A stretch of 64,000 bases of DNA from Altererythrobacter sp. BO-6 (GCF_011047315.1 NZ_CP049259.1:1922001-1986000); one strand, 5' to 3'. Counted from the first letter of the stretch, positions 7,427 through 16,404 are shown. The notes: generated from the sequence alone by a model not told the origin. A program made the numbers and translations.

Positions 7427-9946
7427 TCAGAACTTGAAGCTGGCCTCCACGAAGACCTGGCGTCCGCGGTTGGTGCTCAGGATCACGTCGTCGCCACCTG
7501 CGGGCAGGAACGGGCGCCCGCCGGCGGAGCCGACCCAGAGCTTGTCGGTCAAATTGTTGCCGATCAGCGAGAGCTTCCACTTGCCATCCGGATCACCCAC
7601 CGAGACTGCAGCATCGAAGGCAAAGTAGTCCGGCTGGACATAGTCATTGACCGACGTCGACGTGGTGAAATAGCTGCCGCTGTAGACTGCGTTGCCGCTC
7701 AGGGTCAGTTCCAGCGCATCACCCATCGGCACGCCCCAGTCGAAGGCGATATTGCCCGACCAGTTCGGTGCGCGCGGTGCGTCGCGACCGTCCAAGTCTT
7801 CGCCAAGGAAGGTGATGTAGGTGTCGCTGAACTTGGCATCGAGCCAGGCGATGTTGCCTGACAGGTTGAGCCCGTCGACCGGTGTGCGCCAGCCCCACCC
7901 AAGATCGAAGCCCTTGGTGGTCACCTGGCCCGCGTTGGACGTCTCGAACTGAACCGCGATAGCGTCGAACACCTGTACCTGCAAGTCGTCGAACACGTAA
8001 TAGAAGGCGGTACCGTTGAGCGTAAGTGTGCGGTCATTAAGCTGCGACTTGAAGCCCACTTCGCCGCCGATCGCGGTTTCGGACTTGTAGATCAGCGAAC
8101 CAAAGTCGCCGCTTGCCGCGGCCTGGCTCAGGCTGTTCGATGGCAGGGCGGAGTTGTCGATCCCGCCTGACTTGAAGCCGGTCTTGAACGAAGCGAACAC
8201 GTTGAAATCGGGATTGATTTCATACTTGATGGTGGCTTCGGGCGACCAGTTGCTGTCCTTGAAGTCGATCGGCCCCGAATAGAACCCGCTCTGGAGGAAG
8301 GCGGGGCTGGGCACGAACAGCGGCGATACTATGCCGCCGGGGAAAGTGACCGTCGCACCGCCCGGATCAGGAATGTAGGCCAGCAGATTGTGCACATAGG
8401 GAACACTGATCGTCTGCGTCTTCGTTTCCTTGGTGTAGCGGATGCCGCCTGACAGCTCGAGTTGCTCGGTCAGGTCGATGATCACGCTGCCGAAGGCTGA
8501 ATAGGCCTGGGTCTTGGTAGTGTGGTTCTTGTCCCAGTCGAACGTGTAACCCGTACCCGGAGCAACTCCACCACTGAGCAAAGGCAGCGTGATATCGGGT
8601 GACACCAGCGAAATGTTCACGCCGTTCTGCGCGGTGTCGAACACGAACTTGCGCCATTCATAGAAGCCGCCAAACATGAAGTTGATCGCACCGTCATAGT
8701 CGGACGTGAAGCGCAATTCCTGCGAATACTGCTTGAGCGTATTGCGGGGATCGCTGGTACCCACGCCGAATGGTACAGTGCCGATGACCCCGCCATAGCT
8801 GTAGTTGTCGACGTCGGTGGCATCGAGATCGACGAAGCCGGTCACCGACGTAAAGGTGAGATTGTCATTCAGCTCGAAATCGAGCTTGAGCCGTGCGAAC
8901 AAAAGTTCGGTCTCGCCAAAGGGAACGCCATTGTATCCTTCGGCCTTGGTAGGGCCGGTAGCCAGAGGAACAGATACCGCAAGTGCAGGTGCGGTATCCG
9001 GCAGGAAGTACCTCTGGTCCTTGAAATTACAGTCGTAGCCCGCCGGAATAGTCAGGGCACCTTGGAGCAGCACCACTGGATCGGCGATACCGTTCGCGCC
9101 GCAATAGATATCCGAGTGGCTAATCGCCCCGTCATTCTCGTTCTTGACGTATTGCACCTTGAGGTTGGCATCGAAGCCAGGGACCGGCTCCCATGCCAGG
9201 GTCATGCGGCCCACGAGGTTCTTGAGCCCGCGATCCTGGTTGACCGCCGGAGTGCCGTCCTGAAGCTCCACGAACTTGCTGATATCGTTGAATTGCCCCG
9301 ATAGGCGGATGCCCAACGTGTCCGAAATCGGGCCCGAGATGTACCCGCCGACCAGCCAGCCATCTTCTTCCAGCTCATAGGACGCCTTGCCGCCGATTTC
9401 CCAAGTGCTGGTGGGATCCTGCGAGCGGATCGAGAACACACCGGCTGAGGCGCTCTTGCCAAAGAACAGCGATTGTGGCCCCTTCAGCACGTCGATCTGG
9501 GCGGTGTCGAAAAAGGCCGCCTGGACAAGGCGCATGGTCGAAACCTGCACGCCATCATAGTCGAAGGCGACCGCGGAATCGAACGAGGCGGAGATGTTCG
9601 ACGAGCCAACCCCGCGCAGCGAAATCTGGCCGCCCGAACCCGAACCGCCGACCTGGATGTTGAGGGTCGGGACGCGGCTGACGACGTCCGAGACTTCATC
9701 GACGCTGTATTTGTCGAGCGTATCGGCGCCAACGCTGGTGATCGTGACCGGGACGTCTTGCAGCGTTTCCGTCTGCTTGCGGGCCTGGACCAGGATCACC
9801 GGCATCGCATTCTCTTCTTCATCCGCTGCCGCATCGCTGCTTTGCGCCAGCGCCGCGGAAGGCAGTCCTGCAATCGCAAACAGTGCCGCGCCGCCGAGCA
9901 GTGCCGCGCGCGCGGAAGACGGATTCCGAGTATGAAGCTTGATCAT
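7427..9946 (-). CDS. TonB-dependent outer-membrane receptor
   Basis: The 839-residue protein has a signal peptide ending near ALAQ (about residue 35) and a probable TonB box around AMPVILVQARKQ. The plug domain includes LQDVPVTITSVGA, the VPTLNIQ strand and DVLKGPQSLFFGKSASAG, followed by a 22-strand-type barrel that ends in the terminal phenylalanine of FVEASFKF. The family imports siderophores, vitamin B12 or, often in Sphingomonads, hydrophobic carbon compounds using TonB-ExbBD energy; that system is encoded here at 42.5-45.1 kb. Its place between two Rieske oxygenase genes on the same strand suggests it imports their substrate. The start follows AGGGAGAGAG. Confidence 0.95.
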   Translation of the reverse strand: MIKLHTRNPSSARAALLGGAALFAIAGLPSAALAQSSDAAADEEENAMPVILVQARKQTETLQDVPVTITSVGADTLDKYSVDEVSDVVSRVPTLNIQVGGSGSGGQISLRGVGSSNISASFDSAVAFDYDGVQVSTMRLVQAAFFDTAQIDVLKGPQSLFFGKSASAGVFSIRSQDPTSTWEIGGKASYELEEDGWLVGGYISGPISDTLGIRLSGQFNDISKFVELQDGTPAVNQDRGLKNLVGRMTLAWEPVPGFDANLKVQYVKNENDGAISHSDIYCGANGIADPVVLLQGALTIPAGYDCNFKDQRYFLPDTAPALAVSVPLATGPTKAEGYNGVPFGETELLFARLKLDFELNDNLTFTSVTGFVDLDATDVDNYSYGGVIGTVPFGVGTSDPRNTLKQYSQELRFTSDYDGAINFMFGGFYEWRKFVFDTAQNGVNISLVSPDITLPLLSGGVAPGTGYTFDWDKNHTTKTQAYSAFGSVIIDLTEQLELSGGIRYTKETKTQTISVPYVHNLLAYIPDPGGATVTFPGGIVSPLFVPSPAFLQSGFYSGPIDFKDSNWSPEATIKYEINPDFNVFASFKTGFKSGGIDNSALPSNSLSQAAASGDFGSLIYKSETAIGGEVGFKSQLNDRTLTLNGTAFYYVFDDLQVQVFDAIAVQFETSNAGQVTTKGFDLGWGWRTPVDGLNLSGNIAWLDAKFSDTYITFLGEDLDGRDAPRAPNWSGNIAFDWGVPMGDALELTLSGNAVYSGSYFTTSTSVNDYVQPDYFAFDAAVSVGDPDGKWKLSLIGNNLTDKLWVGSAGGRPFLPAGGDDVILSTNRGRQVFVEASFKF

Positions 9947-10001
9947 GGTCGCTCTCTCCCTAAAGGCCCGGAATTAAATGCCGGTGCCATTCGTCCCCAA
10001 T

Positions 10002-10025
10002 CCCGAAGGTTTCGCTGCCTTCGGG
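10002..10025 (-). promoter_or_regulatory. Inverted repeat upstream of the TonB-dependent receptor
   Basis: CCCGAAGG (10002-10009) and CCTTCGGG (10018-10025) form an 8-bp perfect stem with an 8-nt loop. It lies 56 nt before the receptor start and about 105 nt after the stop of the upstream Rieske gene. No T-run follows on the minus strand, so an operator or leader hairpin is as likely as a terminator. Confidence 0.35.
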
Positions 10026-10130
10026 TACAATTGAAGTTGTATGGTGCGCCCTGCGGCGAGACACTTGGCAAAAGGAATAGGCACTTGCGGGCAGTGAGGC
10101 ATTCGCGCCACAGGCCCTGATCCCGTAGCG

Positions 10131-11444
10131 TTATTCGGCAGCTTCCTGCCCGCCGGCCAATTCGCGCTCCATCTGCCCGACGCGCGGATCGTTGGGCCAG
10201 GTCCATTCCTGTCCCAGCACCTGCTCGACCCGCAATCCCGGCGGGACGTTGTCGATCCCGATCATGCGGTCACAGGACTGGTGAAAGCTGTAGATCCGCG
10301 CTTCCTGGTAGCTCAGCGGCACGCTCTTGAACGCGGCGCTCTGCATCGACTGCTGAATCGCTTCGCCGAACTGCGTGTCTTCCAGGATGATCGGGCTCAT
10401 CTGGCGCCCGTTCGGCTGGCTGGCGTCGGGCACCGTCCACAGATCGGGTGCCGGCCCGTCACCCCAATCGAGCGCCATGGTGACAAGCTCGAGCCGCGTG
10501 GTGGTGAGCGAGGTCGGCCAGAACACCAGCGGCGGCACGAAATAGTTCGAGAGCGGCGAAACCCAGTTGGGGAACAGCGTATAGCTTTGCGTGCAGGTGC
10601 GCCCCAGCTCGCCCACGCTGTCGATCTGTTGCCATTCGGGCGGGCTGTCGATCGCACGGACATGCGCCCGATCGGTCTGTGGCGGGGCGGGCGCCACCAT
10701 CCGCGCGTGGCCATTGGGATAGATCGTGTTGAGATTGCGCTTGCTGTCGACCAGCGGTGCCACTGTATTCGGGTGGATGAAAGGCACATGGTAGACTTCC
10801 ATGTTCGCCTCCATCGCCACCTTCCAGTTGCAGTTGAGCTCGAAGCTGTGCCTGGCGGCAAGGCGAATTCGGTCGAAGGCGAATTCCTGCCACTCGCTCC
10901 AGACCGGACCCATCCATTCCTTCAGCGGCATCGCATCCCCGTCAAAATTGACGAAGATGACATTGCCCAGCATTTCGCAGCGCACCGGGATCAGCCCGCG
11001 GCAGCTCAGGTCGAAATCCTCCGGGAAATCCTGCCGTTCGGGTACGCCCACCAGCGTACCGTCGGTTTTGTAGGTCCAGTTGTGATAGCCGCACATCAGG
11101 CGCGAAGACTTGCCGCGATCCTCGGTCACTACCGGTGCGCCGCGATGGCGGCAGGTGTTGTAGAAGGCGCGTACGACGCCATCCATCCCGTGCACGATCA
11201 CGATCGGATCGCCGGCATTGTGCCAGCGCATGTAGCAGCCGGGTTCAGGGATCTCGTCGATGTGGCCGGCGAACAGCCAGCTCTTGCGGAAAATGTGCTG
11301 CTGTTCGAGCGCGAAATACTCGGGCGACGTGTAACGGCCTGCGGGCATGTCGGGCAGCTTGGGGAAACCTTCAGGCGGGGCCGTCCGTCGCCCCTCCCAT
11401 TCCATCAGCGCCTTCAAGCGCTCGACCTCGGCCTGATCCATCAT
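10131..11444 (-). CDS. Rieske [2Fe-2S] aromatic ring-hydroxylating oxygenase alpha subunit 2
   Basis: The 437-residue protein is an intact Rieske non-heme iron oxygenase alpha subunit. The cluster ligands are C98/H100 (CRHRGAP) and C118/H121 (CGYHNW), spaced C-X-H-X17-C-X2-H. The mononuclear iron site is in NMEVYHVPFIH, with H219 and H224; the position before Tyr-His that bridges electron transfer between subunits is Glu216 rather than the Asp of naphthalene dioxygenase. There is no beta-subunit, ferredoxin or reductase gene beside it, so electrons must come from elsewhere. Two ATGs are adjacent (11444 and 11441) behind GGGAGAG. It is divergent from an SDR gene and upstream of the receptor gene on the same strand. 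Confidence 0.93.
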   Translation of the reverse strand: MMDQAEVERLKALMEWEGRRTAPPEGFPKLPDMPAGRYTSPEYFALEQQHIFRKSWLFAGHIDEIPEPGCYMRWHNAGDPIVIVHGMDGVVRAFYNTCRHRGAPVVTEDRGKSSRLMCGYHNWTYKTDGTLVGVPERQDFPEDFDLSCRGLIPVRCEMLGNVIFVNFDGDAMPLKEWMGPVWSEWQEFAFDRIRLAARHSFELNCNWKVAMEANMEVYHVPFIHPNTVAPLVDSKRNLNTIYPNGHARMVAPAPPQTDRAHVRAIDSPPEWQQIDSVGELGRTCTQSYTLFPNWVSPLSNYFVPPLVFWPTSLTTTRLELVTMALDWGDGPAPDLWTVPDASQPNGRQMSPIILEDTQFGEAIQQSMQSAAFKSVPLSYQEARIYSFHQSCDRMIGIDNVPPGLRVEQVLGQEWTWPNDPRVGQMERELAGGQEAAE

Positions 11445-11589
11445 CGCCGCTCTCCCTTGCCGCCCAGACTAGCGCGATGGCCATGGCGCGCGACTGCCAA
11501 ATTGGAGCAAGTATCAGCGCTTTCGACAGTGGTGCCCGCGCGTTGCGCCGATAGTCTGCAGCCAGAAAACAGCCAATGGGGAGAGCAGG

Positions 11590-12351
11590 ATGGCGGGACG
11601 GGTCGAAGGGAAGGTCGCCCTGGTTACAGGCGGCGCGATGGGGCTGGGCAAGGCCGATTGCGAGCTGCTGGCGCGCGAAGGAGCGCATGTGATCGTGACC
11701 GACCGCGAGGTCGAGCTGGCGCATGAAGTTGCGCATGCGGTGCATGGCGATGCCTATGCGCTCGATGTGACCCAGGAGGACCAGTGGCAGGACGTGATAG
11801 CCGCCGTCGAGCAGCGCCACGGGCGGCTCGATATCCTCGTCAACAATGCCGGCAATGTCATCTTCGAGAACATCCTCGAATGCTCGCTCGATCACTTCCG
11901 CCTTCACATGGCGATCCATGTCGAAGGCACTTTCCTGGGCTGCAAATACGCCATTCCGCTGATGGCGAAATCGGGCGGCGGTTCGATCATCAACATGGCC
12001 TCCACCGCGTCGCTGATGGGATATGGCACGATCCCGGCCTATACTGCGGCCAAGGGCGCGATCCGATCGATGACCAAGTCGATTGCGATGTTCTGCCAGG
12101 ACGAAGGCAACGGCATTCGCTGCAACGTGCTGATGCCGGGCGGAATCGAAACGCCGATGGTGCGCGACATTTCGGGCCGTGCGGGGGAGGCCTTGATGGA
12201 GATCCCCGATGGCGTGCTGCCAAAGGAATCGCTCGGTGCACCCAGGGATGTTGCCAATGCCGTGCTGTTCCTCGCCGAAGATGCCTCGCGCTTCCTGACA
12301 GGGGTGGAAATTCCGATCGACAATGGCCTCTTCGCCCGCCCCGAACGCTGA
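11590..12351 (+). CDS. Classical short-chain dehydrogenase/reductase
   Basis: The 253-residue SDR has the cofactor motif TGGAMGLG near residue 14, an acidic residue after strand 2 (VTDRE) that favours NAD over NADP, NNAG, the catalytic serine in MASTASL, and YTAAK as the YxxxK pair. The C-terminus DASRFLTGVEIPIDNG is the usual family end. It would oxidise or reduce a secondary alcohol or ketone; after Rieske dioxygenation a cis-diol or alcohol dehydrogenase role is plausible, but this is inference. A strong GGGAGAGCAGG precedes the ATG. Its last 29 nt overlap the start of the MFS gene, suggesting coupled expression. Confidence 0.92.
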   Translation: MAGRVEGKVALVTGGAMGLGKADCELLAREGAHVIVTDREVELAHEVAHAVHGDAYALDVTQEDQWQDVIAAVEQRHGRLDILVNNAGNVIFENILECSLDHFRLHMAIHVEGTFLGCKYAIPLMAKSGGGSIINMASTASLMGYGTIPAYTAAKGAIRSMTKSIAMFCQDEGNGIRCNVLMPGGIETPMVRDISGRAGEALMEIPDGVLPKESLGAPRDVANAVLFLAEDASRFLTGVEIPIDNGLFARPER

Positions 12352-13633
12352 ACGCGCGGAGGAGGCACCCGGCCGCTATCGCTGGTATGTCCTGACGCTG
12401 CTGATCTTCACGCTGCTGTTCAGCGTGGCCGATCGGCTCGTCTTTTCGATCCTGCTCGAACAGATCAAGGCCGAGTTCGAATTCAGCGACACCCAGCTGG
12501 GCCTGCTGGGCGGGCTGGCCTTTACCGCCACTTATATCGTCGCTGGCTTTCCCGCCGCCCGGCTGGCCGACCGTTCGGTGCGCAAGAATATCGTGGCGGG
12601 CGCGATCAGTTTCTGGAGTGCGATGACCGCTCTGTGCGGCATGGCGGTGGGCTTCTGGTCGCTGTTCTTCGCGCGCACCGGGGTTGGCGTAGGCGAGGGC
12701 TGCTCCGGCCCCGCCTCGCAATCGATGCTGGCCGATTTCTTCCCGCGCCGCGAACTGGCCCGGGCGATGGGCTTCCTGACGCTGGGCTCGACCTTGGGCA
12801 CGGTGACGGGGCTGATGGCCGGGGGATTGCTGGCCGAGGCATTCGGCTGGCGCTGGGCCTTTATCCTGATGGCGCTGCCCGGCTTCGTGATCGGCGGATT
12901 TCTCTACCTGACCGTGCGCGAGCCGCCGCGCGGGCGCTATGCCCCAAAAGGCGCGCGGATCGAGCAGGCGCCGCTGGGCGAAACGCTGCGATCGCTGCTC
13001 GCCAACAAGGTTTTCCTTGGCCTGGCCTTCGGCTGGGCGGTCCAGATCATGATCGGCTATGCCATGGCCTTCTGGCTGGCCCCGGCGATGATCCGCCTGT
13101 TCGGCGTTTCGGTGGGCGATGTCGCGCTTTACTTGGGCCTTGCATTCCTGATTGGCGGCATCCCCGGGCCGATCATGGGCGGCTTCGTGACCGACTGGCT
13201 GGCCCGGCATGACGAGCGCTGGCGCGCGTGGCTGCCGGGTATTGTCAGCCTGGGTGCGATCCTGCCGCTGTGGATTGCCTTCGAAGCGGGCAGTTTTGCG
13301 CTGTTCCTCGGCCTCTTCGCACTCGCATATGGTGTCTACGTAGCCAGCCAGGCGCCGATCATGTCGGGGATCCAGTCGGCGGTCGAACCCTCGCAGCGCG
13401 GCATGGCGGTGGCCTTCGCTTTGTTCTTCAACAACCTCATTGGGCAGGCATTCGGCCTGGGCGTGATCGGCTGGCTCAGCGACACGCTGGAGCCGACCCG
13501 CGGCAATGCCGCGCTGGGCGATGCAGTGCTTTATGTCAGCTTGGCGGCGGGGATCGCGGCGCTGGCGATCTTCGCCTGGACCGCACGGCAGATGCGGCTG
13601 ACAGGCTATCTGGAGAAGATCGCCAACAGCTAA
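12323..13633 (+). CDS. Major facilitator superfamily transporter
   Basis: The 436-residue inner-membrane protein has about 12 hydrophobic helices. It shows the MFS A-type signature in loop 2-3 (GFPAARLADRSVRKN), RTGVGVGEGCSGPASQSMLADFF in helix 4-5 (quoted in part: GVGEGCSGPASQSMLADFF), and the proline/glycine-rich middle. The GVGEG element is typical of Spinster-like and aromatic-acid/H+ symporter-like MFS proteins common in Sphingomonads. Substrate or product transport for the catabolic island is likely from its overlap with the SDR gene. It ends convergently with the second SDR, sharing 3-4 nt. An uptake or export direction cannot be read. Confidence 0.92.
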   Translation: MASSPAPNAERAEEAPGRYRWYVLTLLIFTLLFSVADRLVFSILLEQIKAEFEFSDTQLGLLGGLAFTATYIVAGFPAARLADRSVRKNIVAGAISFWSAMTALCGMAVGFWSLFFARTGVGVGEGCSGPASQSMLADFFPRRELARAMGFLTLGSTLGTVTGLMAGGLLAEAFGWRWAFILMALPGFVIGGFLYLTVREPPRGRYAPKGARIEQAPLGETLRSLLANKVFLGLAFGWAVQIMIGYAMAFWLAPAMIRLFGVSVGDVALYLGLAFLIGGIPGPIMGGFVTDWLARHDERWRAWLPGIVSLGAILPLWIAFEAGSFALFLGLFALAYGVYVASQAPIMSGIQSAVEPSQRGMAVAFALFFNNLIGQAFGLGVIGWLSDTLEPTRGNAALGDAVLYVSLAAGIAALAIFAWTARQMRLTGYLEKIANS

Positions 13634-14397
13634 AAGCCGGGATGGATGCTCAGCGCTCCGCCGTCGATCAGCATGTCCGCGCCGGTCATGAAAGGGCATT
13701 CGTCGCTGGCGAGAAAGGCGATCGCCGCGGCGGTTTCGGCTGGATCGGCCAGCCGGTTCATCGGTGAAGTGGCCGCGACGGCGGCTTTGAGGCCCGGCGT
13801 AACCTGTTCTGCCGCATCGAGAATTCCGGTGTCGGTCGCGCCGGGGATCACTGTGTTGCAGCGGATTGCATGGCCCTGCTGCGCGTACCAGGTGGCGACC
13901 GACTTGCTGAGCGCGCGCACGCCGGCCTTGCTCGCCGAATAGCCGACATCGGTGGGCAGCGGGGTAATCGCTGTAGTCGAAGATATGTTGATTATAGCGC
14001 CAGATGCACCTCCAGTATTCGCAACCATCGCGTCGATCGCCGCGCGGCAGCCCAGCATGGTGCCGGTCAGGTTCACGGCGATCACACGGCTCCAGGCCGC
14101 CATGTCGACTTCGCCGATCGATCGCGATGAAACGGTGCCGGCATTGTTGACCAGGATATCGAGCCGACCAAACGTCTCGACCGCTGCGGACACCACTTCC
14201 TCCCAGCGCGCTTCGTCAGCCACATCCTGCTGCAAGAATTGCGCGCCGACTTCGTCGCACAGCGCTTGTCCGGCTTCAGCGTTGAGATCGGTCCCCAGCA
14301 CTTGCGCACCATCGGCGACCAATCGCCGCACCGTCGCCGCGCCGATCCCGCTGGCGCAGCCGGTGACGATCGCTGCCTTTCCGGACAGGTCCGGCAT
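13630..14397 (-). CDS. Classical short-chain dehydrogenase/reductase (second)
   Basis: The 255-residue protein has TGCASGIG for cofactor binding, GTDLN after strand 2 (Asp, NAD preference), NNAG, the catalytic serine in NISSTTAI and YSASK. The end TGADMLIDGG is typical. I chose the ATG at 14397 (MPDLSGKAAIVTG) because it overlaps the stop of the upstream glutathione transferase gene as TAATG and fits family length; the open frame extends 10 codons further. Co-translation with the GST suggests a shared pathway, for instance dehydrogenation of an intermediate that the GST modifies. The substrate is unknown. Confidence 0.92.
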   Translation of the reverse strand: MPDLSGKAAIVTGCASGIGAATVRRLVADGAQVLGTDLNAEAGQALCDEVGAQFLQQDVADEARWEEVVSAAVETFGRLDILVNNAGTVSSRSIGEVDMAAWSRVIAVNLTGTMLGCRAAIDAMVANTGGASGAIINISSTTAITPLPTDVGYSASKAGVRALSKSVATWYAQQGHAIRCNTVIPGATDTGILDAAEQVTPGLKAAVAATSPMNRLADPAETAAAIAFLASDECPFMTGADMLIDGGALSIHPGF

Positions 14398-15044
14398 TAT
14401 TCGGCCTGTTGCCAGATGCCCGCACATTCGCGCTGGTTATGCGTTGCGACAAAGCGCGCGAGGTTGTCCGTCCCCTCGGGCAGCTTCCAGCCGATCGTGA
14501 AGCCGAAATTGGCAAAGGCAAACATCAGCAGGTCGGCGAAGGTGAAGCGGCCCAGCGCCAGGTGATTGCTGCTGCCCAGCTTCTGATCGAACCAGCGCCA
14601 TTTGGCATCGGACATGGCGGTCAGTTCGGCGCCGGCTTCGGCGCTGACCACCGGCATGCGCGGTTCGAACATCGGGCGCCCGCTGGTGGCGCGAAAGCCC
14701 ATGGTCATGGGCACCACCACTTCCTGGTCGAACAGCCGCGCCCATTTGCGCACTTCGGCGCGTTCCTTTGGTGTCTCTCCGAACAGGTTCGGCTCCGGAT
14801 GCATCTCCTCGATGAATTCGCAGATCGGCCAGCTTTCGGTCAGGCAGGTGCCATCGTCGAGTTCCAGCACCGGCAGCGTCTGCAGCTCGTTCTTGCCGGT
14901 CAGGCTGGCGCTTTGCCGGTTTTCGCCGGCGATGATGTCATAATGGACGCGCTCGAAATCGCTCCCTTCTTTCAGGCCTTTTTCGACCATGAACATGCGC
15001 ACCAGGCGCGGATTGGGGCCTAGGCTGGAATGGAGCTTGGTCAT
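14397..15044 (-). CDS. Glutathione S-transferase
   Basis: The 215-residue protein has an N-terminal thioredoxin-like domain (LHSSLGPNPRLVRMFMVEKG), with a serine-rich start where the catalytic Ser/Cys sits, the cis-proline motif LQTLPVLELDDG and the glutathione-binding LTESWPICEFIE. The all-helical C-terminal domain includes the conserved FTFADLLMFAF segment with its N-capping aspartate. GSTs in Sphingomonad catabolic islands cleave ether bonds, dehalogenate or isomerise intermediates, but I cannot choose one. It is the first gene of a two-gene minus-strand unit with the SDR and is divergent from the acyl-CoA dehydrogenase gene. Confidence 0.92.
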   Translation of the reverse strand: MTKLHSSLGPNPRLVRMFMVEKGLKEGSDFERVHYDIIAGENRQSASLTGKNELQTLPVLELDDGTCLTESWPICEFIEEMHPEPNLFGETPKERAEVRKWARLFDQEVVVPMTMGFRATSGRPMFEPRMPVVSAEAGAELTAMSDAKWRWFDQKLGSSNHLALGRFTFADLLMFAFANFGFTIGWKLPEGTDNLARFVATHNQRECAGIWQQAE

Positions 15045-15188
15045 GCGGGGTCTCCTGAGCGGGATTTGCGGTTGGGCGCGAACCTATGCCAGGCGGAGCC
15101 AGCTGCAACCCTCACAAATGCGCTAGGCAAAGTGCCCTCAAGATGCGCTAGGGACGGCGTTCGACATCAACCACAGGATTTTGCCCCG

Positions 15189-16358
15189 ATGGATTTCCGC
15201 CTGACCGACGAACAGCGCGAATTGCAGGATGCCGCGCGCAAATTCGCCCGCGCCGAATTGCCCGAACTGGCGCGCGACATGGAGGAAAAAGACTACTGCG
15301 TCCCGCACGAGATGATCCGCAAATATGGCGAGATGGGCTTCCTGGGCGTCAACCTGCCGGTCGAGTACGGCGGGCTGGGTCTGGGTCACCTCGAGGCGCT
15401 GCTGGTGCTGGAGGAATTCGCGCAAATTTCGAACGCTGTCGCTTTCCCGGTGTTCGAAGCGCTGGTCGGCCCGGTCCGCACGATCGAGCGGTTCGGTTCG
15501 GAGGAGATGAAAGCGCGCATTTTGCCCGAGGTCATCAAGGGCGAGAAGGTGGTCGCGGTTTCCATGTCGGAACCTGACGCGGGCACCGCGCTGACCGACC
15601 TCAAGACCCGCGCCGTGGCTGATGGCGATCACTACGTCGTCAACGGTTACAAGCGCTGGACCAGCGGCGGCGGCCATTCGGACTATTACGTCACCTATTG
15701 CCGCTACAATGACGAGCCGGGCGCCAAGGGCATCGGCGCGATTCTGCTGGAGCGCGATGCGCCGGGCATGCAGTTCGGGAAGCGCGAACAGCTGATGGGC
15801 TTTCGCGGCATCGCCACCGCCGATTTCGCGATCGAGGACGTGCGGGTATCCAAGGAAAACGTGATCGTCAGCGCGGGCGGTTTCGGCAGGCTGATGAGCG
15901 CTTTCGGGCTTGAGCGCTGCGGCAATGCCACGCAGAGCCTGGGGGTGGCGGCGGCCGCGCTGGAACAGGCAACCGCCTACGTCCAGGAACGCCAGGCTTT
16001 CGGCAAGCCGATCGCCGAATTCCAGGCGGTGCAGATCAAGCTGGCGGAAATGGCGATGAAGGTGGATGCGGCGCGCCTGCTGATCCACCGCGCTGCCGCC
16101 AATGCCGCACACCTGCCGGATGGCCTGCCAACCGTGTACGAAAGCTCGCTCGCCAAATGCTACGCCAACGAAATCGTGCGCGAAGTCGCTTCGATGGGGA
16201 TCCAGGTGATGGGCGGCTACGGCTATCACAAGGATTATGGCATGGAGCAGCGGCTGCGCGACGGTTTTGCCTGGGGGATCGCGGGCGGCACCACCGATGT
16301 GCAGAAGACCAATATCGCGGCGGCGATGATCGGGCGGCGGTTCGACCAGCGGCGCTGA
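15189..16358 (+). CDS. Acyl-CoA dehydrogenase (FAD-dependent)
   Basis: The 389-residue flavoenzyme has the helical N-terminal domain (FRLTDEQRELQDAARKFA), the middle beta-domain motif VAVSMSEPDAGTALTD and the C-terminal FAD-contacting helices with ERQAFGKPIAEFQAVQ and QVMGGYGYHKDYGMEQRLRD, quoted as MGGYGYHKDYGMEQRLRD. The glutamate base is expected in the RDGFAWGIAGGT region, where GGTTDVQKTNIA binds the FAD of the partner subunit. It introduces a C2-C3 double bond into an acyl-CoA during beta-oxidation and passes electrons to ETF. The start at 15189 gives the family-typical MDFRLTDEQ. It is the last clearly catabolic gene of the island. Confidence 0.94.
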   Translation: MDFRLTDEQRELQDAARKFARAELPELARDMEEKDYCVPHEMIRKYGEMGFLGVNLPVEYGGLGLGHLEALLVLEEFAQISNAVAFPVFEALVGPVRTIERFGSEEMKARILPEVIKGEKVVAVSMSEPDAGTALTDLKTRAVADGDHYVVNGYKRWTSGGGHSDYYVTYCRYNDEPGAKGIGAILLERDAPGMQFGKREQLMGFRGIATADFAIEDVRVSKENVIVSAGGFGRLMSAFGLERCGNATQSLGVAAAALEQATAYVQERQAFGKPIAEFQAVQIKLAEMAMKVDAARLLIHRAAANAAHLPDGLPTVYESSLAKCYANEIVREVASMGIQVMGGYGYHKDYGMEQRLRDGFAWGIAGGTTDVQKTNIAAAMIGRRFDQRR

Positions 16359-16368
16359 CCCTAAACGA

Positions 16369-16397
16369 TTGACGAAAAACACCGTATTGCCCATGTA
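16369..16397 (+). promoter_or_regulatory. Possible sigma-70 promoter for the bPH2 gene pair
   Basis: TTGACG (16369-16374) is followed after 17 nt by CATGTA (16392-16397), close to the -35 and a weak -10 element. The expected start of transcription is at or just before the ATG at 16405, so the mRNA might be leaderless or nearly so; no ribosome site is visible before that ATG. Confidence 0.35.
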
Positions 16398-16404
16398 AGA
16401 CGGT

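Noticed and set aside
11990..13699. Minus-strand open frame of 569 codons opposite the SDR and MFS genes
   Set aside because: Low-complexity Arg/Gln/His-rich translation with no domain; it lies fully on the opposite strand of two genes with strong family motifs.
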